Shown one piece after another: positions 42,833-50,931 of a stretch of DNA of 64,000 nt. The notes below the pieces were generated by a model. The model saw nothing but the letters and a program-made list of their open reading frames with translations. It searched no databases and had not been told where the DNA came from. The DNA comes from Chitinophagaceae bacterium. GTDB lineage: Bacteria; Bacteroidota; Bacteroidia; Chitinophagales; Chitinophagaceae. The position numbers and the translations under genes were made by a program. The stretch is from NCBI GenBank assembly GCA_023957125.1, contig JAMLHL010000002.1, positions 248,001 through 312,000 on the forward strand. The letters are read 5' to 3'. The stretch's first letter is position 1. Every line of letters starts with the position of its first letter.

Positions 42833-42887
42833 GCCGCGAATGCAAGAATAAAAGATCAAATGCATTATCTATTCGTGCATTCGTGGC
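42833..42887. repeat. short inverted repeat of the GCCACGAATGCACGAAT family
   Basis: Left arm GCCGCGAATGCAAGAAT (42833-42849), right arm ATTCGTGCATTCGTGGC (42871-42887), 21-base loop, 15 of 17 arm positions paired. It lies between the aminotransferase and the ceramidase-like gene, inside the presumed operon. Confidence 0.8.
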
Positions 42888-42902
42888 TCTTATATTCATA
42901 TC

Positions 42903-44291
42903 TTATTTATATCCAAATTCTTTTTCCACCTCACTTATAGCATCTTCAATAATATCCATGCCCATCGCAGCATATTTTTCATCCATGATCAGCGGTGGCG
43001 ACATGCGGAGAATATGACCAGCGGGTATCCATGCGAGTCCTTTTCTAAACGCTTTCTGATATACCGATACGCCGGCTTCCGCAAAAGGTTCTTTGGTTAT
43101 CTTGTCTTTTACCAGCTCTATTCCCAATAAAAAACCTTTGCCTTTTACATCGCCGATAATGGGATGCTCCATTTTCATTTGCTGCATCCGCTTCATGAAA
43201 TAACTACCCACCGTTCTTACATTCTCCAGGATATTTTCTTCTTCGATCACTTCCATGGAAGCCAGGGCCGCAGCACAGGCCATCGGGTTGCCGCCATAGC
43301 TGGAAGAGGCTGAAATTTTTTCCAGCGCTTCACCATTTTCCTCGCTTACTACCATGGCGGTTACGGGGAACCCGTTGCCGAATGATTTGCCAAAGGTTAC
43401 AATATCCGGTATTACGTTCCAGTGGTTCAGGGTAAGCCACTCTCCGGTTCTTCCCATGCCTGCCAATACCTCGTCATCATACAGCAGTATTTCATGCTTT
43501 TCACACAAGCTCTTAAGCTTTGGGAAAAAATCATCGGGTGGAAAAATACTTCCAGCCCATCCCTGTGCCGGCTCCAATACAAAAGCGGCTACATTTCCTA
43601 CCGTTCCTTCTATCAAAAATTGTTCATAGAATTGAATATAAGCATCCGTGTCAATCGTGCCATCGGCTTTGGTCCATAGAGGACGGTAAGGATCGGGACG
43701 AGGTACCATATAAAATCCGGCCGCCCTCATGGGTCCATAGCTCAGCGTTTCGCTCCTGTGCATCCGGGCGCAGCTTACCGCTCCCATACTTTTGCCATGA
43801 AAATCGCGGTAGGCGGAAATGAATTCATGCTTATGGGTAATGGCCCTTGCCGCCCGTATCGCTGCTTCCACGGCCGTTGCGCCATCGGAATACAATTGCA
43901 CTGCATTCAGCTTACCGGGCAGGATGGCTGCCATCTTCTCCAGCAGCTTCTCTTTTACAGGTGTGGTGAAGTCATGCGCATTCATCAGCTTCTTTGCCCA
44001 GTAAGCGATCGCTTCCGATATTTTCGGATGGCAATGCCCCAGCGAAGTGACATATATGCCGGAAGAGAAATCGAGATATTTATTACCGTCTACATCTGTA
44101 AGCGTTATCCCGCTGCCTTCTTCAAAACAAACCGGGAATAGCTTTACCTGCGAGCTTAATCCTTTCATATACCGCGCAGCATTGGCATGCATCTGTTTTG
44201 AGCGTTGACCGGGCACTGCTGTTATCAAATGCGGAATGCCTTCGGCACTGCTGTGCCACCAGTTTCTATTGATCTTCAAAGTATCATTCAT
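42903..44291 (-). CDS. class III PLP-dependent aminotransferase
   Basis: 462 residues of the class III (ornithine/GABA/beta-alanine) aminotransferase family. The PLP lysine is Lys302 in TFGKSFGNGFPV; the cofactor-ring Asp is in LYDDEVLAGMGRTG, EPAQG is at 240-244, and SDGATAVEAAIRAARA binds the phosphate. It moves an amino group from a terminal or secondary amine to a keto acid. The family also includes dialkylglycine decarboxylases. Within this operon it could remove the amino group from a deacylated aminosugar or aminopolyol. It starts 29 bases after the PfkB kinase gene. Confidence 0.92.
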   Translation of the reverse strand: MNDTLKINRNWWHSSAEGIPHLITAVPGQRSKQMHANAARYMKGLSSQVKLFPVCFEEGSGITLTDVDGNKYLDFSSGIYVTSLGHCHPKISEAIAYWAKKLMNAHDFTTPVKEKLLEKMAAILPGKLNAVQLYSDGATAVEAAIRAARAITHKHEFISAYRDFHGKSMGAVSCARMHRSETLSYGPMRAAGFYMVPRPDPYRPLWTKADGTIDTDAYIQFYEQFLIEGTVGNVAAFVLEPAQGWAGSIFPPDDFFPKLKSLCEKHEILLYDDEVLAGMGRTGEWLTLNHWNVIPDIVTFGKSFGNGFPVTAMVVSEENGEALEKISASSSYGGNPMACAAALASMEVIEEENILENVRTVGSYFMKRMQQMKMEHPIIGDVKGKGFLLGIELVKDKITKEPFAEAGVSVYQKAFRKGLAWIPAGHILRMSPPLIMDEKYAAMGMDIIEDAISEVEKEFGYK

Positions 44292-44320
44292 AATGTTGAA
44301 ATATTTTATTTGGTATGCTG

Positions 44321-45487
44321 TTATAGCTTACCATTGTTTTCTGCATTTACAGGCAGTTGTTTTATATCTTTCACTTCAACCAAAGCTTCTTGTAACTCTT
44401 TCGTCATCATTGCCCATTCCGGCATATCCTCGAATATATTGTTGCAATACAAATTATTTTTACCGGCAATAGCGGCATATTTCATCGCCACACCAGGCAG
44501 CTCCCCATTTAAAATGGCAGTGAGAAATGCAGCGGCGGAAGTATCACCGGCGCCGGACGCGTTGATTATCTTTCCCTGGATTGCGGGGTAGGCTTCGCAC
44601 CACAGTTGCCTGTTGTTCCATTCCGCCTCGGGGAGGCATAGCGTTCCCTTATTGTTTACCGAAGCCACATTTCCCGTCCATAAAAACAAGCCTTTGTGAG
44701 CCGCTTTGATCAAAACAATGTTGGCGCCCCAGGCAATCAACGTTTCACCCAATTCCTTAATGAGATCCGCCGGCGCATGATCCACAATATCACCCCCGGC
44801 GGCTTCCAGCACCGTATATTCATACGGGAAAACCATTTTTAAAGCCTCTTCCAGGCTGGGCACAAAAATGTCGGTGTGAGGTAGCACAGCTTTTAAGACA
44901 TCTATCCAATTCACTTTTCCCGATTCGCTTTCTGTATCCGGCAAACTAAAGTCGAGCGAGGTTACCACTCCCAGGTCACTTATTTTCTTAAAAAGCGAAA
45001 CCAGTTGTTTTCCTTTCTGCCGGTAAAATTTTTTTAACAGCGGCGGGTAGCCGAAATGAAACACCCTGCTTTCCGCTACCGCATCATAATCTATATGATG
45101 AAGGTCGAACAACTCGCTGCATCCCGGCGACTCAAGGAAAATACGGTCCACAGCCGGCGGCGCTATCACCAAACCAAAGGCTGTGCCTTTATCCTTTACT
45201 GTCCGTATCCCTTCCAGCAATCCATATTGCGCTAAAGACTCCCTCGCTATTTTGCCGATAAAATCCGTGCCCAGTAACCCGTTGAGAAAAACCCGTTTTG
45301 AAAATTTTTTCATAGCCATACCCGTGTTGGCCACAACGCCGCCAAGAGTGGATTCCATACCGTCAATTTCAACCAGCCTGCCCGGGCGGAGTACATCGTA
45401 CACCTCATTTATCGTAACGTCTTTTTTAAACACAGGGATCAGGTCTATACAAATATATCCGGCTATTACCGCATCGTATTTTTTCAT
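44321..45487 (-). CDS. PfkB family carbohydrate kinase
   Basis: 388 residues of the ribokinase/PfkB fold. The N-terminal GYICIDLIPVF and GGVVANTGMAMKK (substrate-binding GG) and the C-terminal NASGAGDTSAAAFL with the catalytic Asp and anion hole are plain. It is longer than ribokinase (about 310 residues), with inserts around the DVLRPGRLVEIDGMES lid and LCLPEAEWNNRQLWCEAYP. It phosphorylates a sugar or ketose from ATP. The isomerase gene ends 9 bases upstream, so isomerisation and phosphorylation are probably successive. Confidence 0.92.
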   Translation of the reverse strand: MKKYDAVIAGYICIDLIPVFKKDVTINEVYDVLRPGRLVEIDGMESTLGGVVANTGMAMKKFSKRVFLNGLLGTDFIGKIARESLAQYGLLEGIRTVKDKGTAFGLVIAPPAVDRIFLESPGCSELFDLHHIDYDAVAESRVFHFGYPPLLKKFYRQKGKQLVSLFKKISDLGVVTSLDFSLPDTESESGKVNWIDVLKAVLPHTDIFVPSLEEALKMVFPYEYTVLEAAGGDIVDHAPADLIKELGETLIAWGANIVLIKAAHKGLFLWTGNVASVNNKGTLCLPEAEWNNRQLWCEAYPAIQGKIINASGAGDTSAAAFLTAILNGELPGVAMKYAAIAGKNNLYCNNIFEDMPEWAMMTKELQEALVEVKDIKQLPVNAENNGKL

Positions 45488-45496
45488 GAGGATACT

Positions 45497-46840
45497 TTAA
45501 ATCACATTTATATTTTTCAGGTAGCAAAAGTCCTTTAACAAGCAGGTCTGATCGCCATACGCAACAATATAGTGCTGGCCCGAAACCTTTTCGGAAAAAT
45601 CGTCAACGGCTTGATCAAGCATCAGCTCAAAGCTGGGCAATTGCGGGGCTGGCTGCTCCCATCCGGCTTCCTCCCATCTGACATGCTTCGCAGTGCCGGT
45701 TATAATATGCATGCTGTAATGATTTCCTGTATTAGCAAGACGTGCAAGCGTCATCCTACCGGTTTTTACCTCGGAGATATTCAGCAAACCACCGCTTATA
45801 CCTCCAAAAGCAGAGCGGGTTACCTTTACTTTACCTTCCACTACTTCTGAAGGCACATAATCGGGGACTCCCATCAATACTCCCTTTTCAAAGAATTCGT
45901 AAAATTCGAAATAGGCGCCGCATTGCCCGGTAAGCTGCTTTACGATCAATTGCGTAACCGCACCCATCACGTCATTTTCCGGGATAGTACACAAGCCTGC
46001 CTCATCGGCCAGAAGCATGAACAGGAATGCCGGTGGAAAATGCAGCAACTTTTTCATGCCATCCACGTCTTTAAGAGAAAGAGCTTTATAACCATTGTTC
46101 CTGGCAATTTTTTGCAAAGCCAGGTAGTAACGAATGCCCTTCCTGAGGAAGTCTTCATCTACCGGCTGCACAAACTGCCATTCAGACCTGATCTTATTCA
46201 GCAGCGGTTCAATTCGGGCTTCATCAACCTGCTCAGCCACCTGCAGCAGCTCCAGCATTTCGAAGAACTCCACATCAATGCCGAAATCCTTTTTAAGCGA
46301 CAATCCTTCATACAACGTGTTGTATAATTTCATGTCGCGGAATCCCATCATACCCACCCGGCTACCTGCAATTGATCTCTGAGCAAATGCAGCTTTTACA
46401 AAACATGCTATTCTATGAAGGGGCGACGGCTGACCGATGATGTTGTATACGTACCTGAATTTATATCCCAGGTCTGAAAACACTTTTCTTAAGGCAGTAG
46501 TACCCGCCTGGGCCGCTGCCGTAATAATACGTCCGTTTTCCATATCCCCCGCAAGTCCCCACAAAACGATCGGTTTGTGCGCATACTCGTGGGCGACAGC
46601 AATTACAGCATGAGAAGGTATCCAGCCGGCAAGACATACGATCAGCACTTCAAATGGCTCCTTCCCAAGATCTGCTATTGCCCGCGCTACGTCTTTGCCT
46701 TCCGCATCGTCTGTTACAACGGCTGTTGTAACGAGTGGAAAACCCAGTGATGCGATCTCTTCTCTCGCCGTCCGGCATTTGGCTTTAATCAATTCAGCCG
46801 GAGAATTGATCTCTCCAAATCCAACAAAACCTATTTTCAT
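45497..46840 (-). CDS. L-fucose/L-arabinose isomerase-like protein
   Basis: 447 residues resembling the L-fucose/L-arabinose isomerase superfamily: an N-terminal Rossmann-like part (KIGFVGFGEINSPAELIKAK, LIVCLAGWIPSHAVIAVAHEY, KPIVLWGLAGDMENGR), a middle helical part and a C-terminal domain with HYSMHIITGTAKHVRWEEAGW. Family members convert aldoses to ketoses with Mn2+. The usual metal-ligand Glu/Asp/His set is not all obvious to me, so catalysis is likely but not certain. It starts directly at the stop codon of the MFS porter gene (no gap). Confidence 0.82.
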   Translation of the reverse strand: MKIGFVGFGEINSPAELIKAKCRTAREEIASLGFPLVTTAVVTDDAEGKDVARAIADLGKEPFEVLIVCLAGWIPSHAVIAVAHEYAHKPIVLWGLAGDMENGRIITAAAQAGTTALRKVFSDLGYKFRYVYNIIGQPSPLHRIACFVKAAFAQRSIAGSRVGMMGFRDMKLYNTLYEGLSLKKDFGIDVEFFEMLELLQVAEQVDEARIEPLLNKIRSEWQFVQPVDEDFLRKGIRYYLALQKIARNNGYKALSLKDVDGMKKLLHFPPAFLFMLLADEAGLCTIPENDVMGAVTQLIVKQLTGQCGAYFEFYEFFEKGVLMGVPDYVPSEVVEGKVKVTRSAFGGISGGLLNISEVKTGRMTLARLANTGNHYSMHIITGTAKHVRWEEAGWEQPAPQLPSFELMLDQAVDDFSEKVSGQHYIVAYGDQTCLLKDFCYLKNINVI

Positions 46841-48241
46841 TCAAATCCTTTTAAAAACATTCAATAAATCCTTATCCACAGGTTTATCTGTCCATAATGA
46901 AGCAACATTTTCGAGGCTTAATCCTTTTGTTTCCGGTATCATCTTCCACGAAAAAATCACGCAACCCAAACATATCAGGGCAAAAATGATATACACTCCC
47001 GCCGGATCATTAAATCGTTCACTGAACCAGTGGGTGAGTACCGGGAAAAACTGGGCAGTGATAAAGGACGACAGATAGAGAAAGAAACAAACCACCGCCA
47101 GTGCCTTCCCCCGGATGTGATTGGGATATATTTCCGATATAATGACCCAGCTTAGAGGCGCCAGTCCTAAGGTGAAGGAACCGGTGCCTATTAACATAGG
47201 TATTAATGTAACAATGGGCGGCCAATGCCGGTGCAGGATAAACGCCATCAAAAGATGAGCCGCGCACATCCCGCAAACACTGGCTATCAGCAGGCCCCGC
47301 CTGCTGAACCGTTTTATCAAACCGAAGGCGGCCACCGTGCAGATGAAAATAAAAACGTATATCGGTATGGAGCTTAAAATAGCGCTTGAGCCAACAGATA
47401 CACCCGCGTCCGCCAGTATGCTCGGCGCATAAAGCAACATCATATTTACACCGTTGATCTGAGAAAAGATCATCAAAATAATTCCAACTATCAAAGCCTT
47501 GTATATACCCGGCTGCATTAATTCCTCAAAGCCGCCGGTAGCCGAACCGAATGATTTTTGAATATTACCCAGCTCCTGCTCAGCCATTTTCGCAACATTT
47601 ACTTTTTTAAGAATGGCAAGCGCTTCCTCCATCCGGCCTTTCGATGCCAGCCATCGCGGACTTTCAGGAATTAACATCAGTCCCACCATTAAAAACAATA
47701 CGGGAATCGCCTGGGAAGCGAACATCCACCGCCAGCCCCAGCCATCAAACGAAAAAAAATAACTTACGACAACCGCGAGGTTAATGCCAATTACATTGGA
47801 GAGCTGGTTTACATTTACCAGTACTCCGCGTTTATGCGGCGGCGATAGCTCCGCAATATAGATGGGAGAAGACATCATTGCCAGACCAATGCCCAACCCA
47901 CCAACAAAACGCCATACGCTGAAACTCCATATATCAGCCGCCAGCGCAGTTCCCATGGTGGAAACCATAAAAAAAAGAGCAGCAACCATCATCGTCACTT
48001 TCCTTCCCAGTTTTTCTGCGAACCACAACCCTGACAAAGGTCCGATGATGGCCCCGAAAATCGCACTGCTTACTGCAAGTCCCTTCAGGGCCGGTGATAA
48101 ATGGAAATCCGTTTCAAGAAAAGGAAGCGCCCCGGCAATAATTACCAGGTCGAAACCAAACAAAAAGCCGCCCACTGAAGCTACCAACGTAACACCGAAT
48201 ATGTACCTGTTCTGTTTACCCCGACTGCTTATTTCATCCAT
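46841..48241 (-). CDS. MFS sugar porter family transporter
   Basis: 466 residues from ATG 48241 with 12 membrane segments. Sugar-porter signatures are clear: GGFLFGFDLVIIAGALPFL in helix 1, GPLSGLWFAEKLGRKVTM after helix 2, WRFVGGLGIGLAMMSSPIYIAELSPPHKRG, PESPRWLASKGRMEEA and a C-terminal PETKGLSLE. It probably imports the free sugar or sugar derivative over the inner membrane by proton symport. It is the first gene of the six-gene catabolic operon, divergent from the AraC regulator. The longer frame to 48295 lacks a better start. Confidence 0.93.
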   Translation of the reverse strand: MDEISSRGKQNRYIFGVTLVASVGGFLFGFDLVIIAGALPFLETDFHLSPALKGLAVSSAIFGAIIGPLSGLWFAEKLGRKVTMMVAALFFMVSTMGTALAADIWSFSVWRFVGGLGIGLAMMSSPIYIAELSPPHKRGVLVNVNQLSNVIGINLAVVVSYFFSFDGWGWRWMFASQAIPVLFLMVGLMLIPESPRWLASKGRMEEALAILKKVNVAKMAEQELGNIQKSFGSATGGFEELMQPGIYKALIVGIILMIFSQINGVNMMLLYAPSILADAGVSVGSSAILSSIPIYVFIFICTVAAFGLIKRFSRRGLLIASVCGMCAAHLLMAFILHRHWPPIVTLIPMLIGTGSFTLGLAPLSWVIISEIYPNHIRGKALAVVCFFLYLSSFITAQFFPVLTHWFSERFNDPAGVYIIFALICLGCVIFSWKMIPETKGLSLENVASLWTDKPVDKDLLNVFKRI

Positions 48242-48366
48242 ATACCGATTACTTAAAGATTTGTATGAACGAACGGCTGCTTCATTATACACCACCGGCA
48301 GGCGCTGTATTGACAGGTCGAAATTATTGCACTTTTTACCGAAAGAATACGACTGGTTTTTCCATT

Positions 48367-48434
48367 TATAACACTATTTTTTCATCAGACCGCAATACGG
48401 TTTTTCATCAAATTATAACACGGTTTTTTCATCA
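48367..48434. promoter_or_regulatory. three spaced direct repeats, candidate AraC-type operators
   Basis: Three copies of a unit like TATAACACGGTTTTTTCATCA end at 48387, 48410 and 48434, giving spacings of 23 and 24 bases, roughly two helical turns. Copies 1 and 3 differ at two bases over 21; copy 2 (48391-48410) keeps AATACGGTTTTTCATCA. They sit in the 237-base gap between the divergent MFS and AraC genes. Spaced direct repeats of this size are typical AraC-family sites. Confidence 0.65.
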
Positions 48435-48478
48435 AAAAACCCTATACTGCAGTTTTATTAACAATACAAACGCACCTC

Positions 48479-49354
48479 ATGCAGCCCAAGCTGGAAAAAA
48501 TTCCTGTTCAGCATGCGTCATCCATCACAGTGAAAAGAGAGATCACGCCGTATATGGATTATCCCTGGCATTATCACCCTGAGCATGAGATCATCTTTGT
48601 GGAAAAAAGCTATGGGATCCGTTTTATGGGAAATCACATCGGGAATTTTTCAGATGGCGACCTGATGTTCATCAGCTCGAACCTGCCTCATGTTTGGAAA
48701 AACGACAACGATTTTTACCAGGGCAACAAAGCGTTGTTTGTAGATGTGTATGTTATACACTTCCGGGATGATGTGCTGGGCAGCGGTTTTTTCGATTTAC
48801 CGGAATGCATGCATATTAAAAGGTTGTTCGAAAAAGGGCAGCAGGGTGTTTTTATACAAGGCGCTGACCATAGAAAAATATCAGGACTTATTAAGGATGT
48901 AGTGTCCGCAACCGGGATGGAAAGATTAATTCTTTTTCTAAAGACCCTGGAAACGATCGCACATACAAAAGATTATGAATTACTTTCCAGTGCAGGCTAT
49001 ACCAGCACGGTGAATACCTCGGACACAGAGCGCATTAATGTGGTAATGAATTACATCATGCAGCATTATGCGGAAGATATCTCAGTAGAGGAAATTGCCA
49101 GCCTGTCGAACCTTACCGTATCATCCTTCTGCCGTTATTTCAAATCAAGAACACAAAAAACATTCTCTGAATTTTTAAATGAAGTTCGTATCCTCAACGC
49201 CTGTAAACTACTCGTAAAAAAAGAAATGACCATTACCCAAATATGCTATGACACCGGCTACAACAATATCTCGCATTTTAACCGGCAGTTTAAACTTATC
49301 ACCGGACTAACAGCAAAAGAGTACGCAAAAAAGTACCGGCAGAATCTTTTGTAA
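48479..49354 (+). CDS. AraC family transcriptional regulator
   Basis: 291 residues. The N-terminal cupin-like sensor domain has the HYHPEHEIIFVEK strand and FSDGDLMFISSNLPHVW, a typical ligand-binding beta-barrel. The C-terminal AraC DNA-binding domain has two helix-turn-helix motifs (ISVEEIASLSNLTVSSFCRYFKS and MTITQICYDTGYNNISHFNRQFK). It is divergent from the MFS-led operon and most likely controls it through the repeats at 48367-48434, with a sugar as ligand. No hybrid two-component system or ECF sigma factor is found in this island, so this is its only visible regulator. Confidence 0.94.
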   Translation: MQPKLEKIPVQHASSITVKREITPYMDYPWHYHPEHEIIFVEKSYGIRFMGNHIGNFSDGDLMFISSNLPHVWKNDNDFYQGNKALFVDVYVIHFRDDVLGSGFFDLPECMHIKRLFEKGQQGVFIQGADHRKISGLIKDVVSATGMERLILFLKTLETIAHTKDYELLSSAGYTSTVNTSDTERINVVMNYIMQHYAEDISVEEIASLSNLTVSSFCRYFKSRTQKTFSEFLNEVRILNACKLLVKKEMTITQICYDTGYNNISHFNRQFKLITGLTAKEYAKKYRQNLL

Positions 49355-49422
49355 AACAGATCTTTCAGATTATTTTTTTCCCCGTTGCATTTTACAGTCT
49401 CCTGTTTTCAATGGAGTATGTC

Positions 49423-50862
49423 CTAAAACTTCGTCTTAGCCTTATTCCATACATCCTCCGGAACCCCATGCGTTTTCTTCAATACCTGGTATCTTTTACG
49501 CAACTCCGCCAGTTTTGTTTTATACTTTGAATCCCCCGCCAGGTTATCGGTTTCATGCGGGTCGTGTTTTACATCAAATACTTCCTCGTAATTATGCTCT
49601 ATCCAGTTCATGTATTTAAAATCCCCCGTCACCACGCCCTCCACTCTCGGGATCCTCGGCCCGCCTAAAAAGTAATGCTGGTAAAAGAAATCCTTTCTTT
49701 CAGGGATCCTGTTTTCCACTAAACTAATGAGATCCATGCCCTGCATGCCTTTGGGGGCAGGCACCCCGGCCATGGACAGGATAGTAGGAGCAATATCTAT
49801 ATTCAGCGCCATTTGGGGCGCCCGGTATTGTTTGATCTTATCCGGTGCATTAGGATCGTAAATGAAAAGCGGCACCCGGATAGATTCTTCATAACCATAC
49901 CATTTGCCCTCTATACCATGCTCTCCCAGGAACATTCCGTTATCTCCCATAAAAATAATAATGGTATTTTTTGCGATTCCCAACTGCTCCAACTTTTTCA
50001 CCATGTCACCCACCACGCCGTCAACACCCGTTATTAACCGGTAATAATTTTTGACATTTTCCTGGTACAGCTCCGGGGTTCCAAAAAGGCCCTTCCATCT
50101 TTCCCTTCCAAAATTCGTATCCGTTCTGAAGAAGTCCGGAAGCTGATCCCAGTATTGAGGCGCGGCGGTTACCGGGGAAGGAATGGTAACATCGTTGTAA
50201 TAGTCTTTATATTGGGGTTGAATAATGTATTTCGGCGGATGACCATCCTGCTCGTGCGGCGCTTTAAAACTTACAGACAGGCAAAAGGGTTTGTCGGCAT
50301 GACCAAATTCGTCTAAAAATGTTTGAATGGCATTTCCCAGTGTATCCGTATCATGAACCTTGCTGCCGTCTTTGCCGGTGATCACATAGTCGGGCTGTCC
50401 CTTCCCTCCTGCCTCCGTATCCACCCAAAAATCATAGATAGATTCCGGCGGATTTTTTCCCACACCAAATTTTCCCGCAAAGCCTAAATTATACCCGGCC
50501 GCTTTTAATAATACCGGGTAAGTCTTTTCCATGGCTTCCGGACTTAAGTCGGTTGAAAAGTCATGGATCTGATGCCTCGATTCGTATTGCCCGGTGAGTA
50601 TGCTGGCCCGGCTCACACAGCAAATGGAAGTAGTAACATAGGCATTTTGAAATAATATACCGGCGCTTGCCAGCTTATCCATATTGGGCGTTTGGATGAT
50701 GGTATTGCCCATTGCTCCCAATGCATCCCAACGCTGATCGTCTGTGAGTAAAAAAATGATGTTGGGTTTGGATTTTTCCTCATTTCTGCCTTGTTGAGCA
50801 AAAAGAGAAAAAATACAGGAGCACAGAAAAAAGGGCAGTATAAAAAGCGATTTATATATCAT
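49423..50862 (-). CDS. exported type I sulfatase (S1 family)
   Basis: 479 residues from ATG 50862, starting with a signal peptide (LFILPFFLCSCIFSLFAQ). Metal-binding Asp41/Asp42 in LLTDDQRWD, the formylglycine motif with Cys81 (ICCVSRASILTGQ; the usual Pro is Val) and the GDNGMFLGEHG segment identify an alkaline-phosphatase-fold sulfatase. It needs a formylglycine-generating or anaerobic maturase, not seen here. It would remove sulfate from a glycan or sulfolipid headgroup in the periplasm or at the surface. The third beta-helix gene lies upstream on the same strand, and AraC converges downstream. Confidence 0.94.
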   Translation of the reverse strand: MIYKSLFILPFFLCSCIFSLFAQQGRNEEKSKPNIIFLLTDDQRWDALGAMGNTIIQTPNMDKLASAGILFQNAYVTTSICCVSRASILTGQYESRHQIHDFSTDLSPEAMEKTYPVLLKAAGYNLGFAGKFGVGKNPPESIYDFWVDTEAGGKGQPDYVITGKDGSKVHDTDTLGNAIQTFLDEFGHADKPFCLSVSFKAPHEQDGHPPKYIIQPQYKDYYNDVTIPSPVTAAPQYWDQLPDFFRTDTNFGRERWKGLFGTPELYQENVKNYYRLITGVDGVVGDMVKKLEQLGIAKNTIIIFMGDNGMFLGEHGIEGKWYGYEESIRVPLFIYDPNAPDKIKQYRAPQMALNIDIAPTILSMAGVPAPKGMQGMDLISLVENRIPERKDFFYQHYFLGGPRIPRVEGVVTGDFKYMNWIEHNYEEVFDVKHDPHETDNLAGDSKYKTKLAELRKRYQVLKKTHGVPEDVWNKAKTKF

Positions 50863-50931
50863 ATAATCCGTTCCCCGGGTTTCTATAGTTGTTGAGTTCC
50901 AAATATACAAGAATAAGAAACGAAATGTTCA

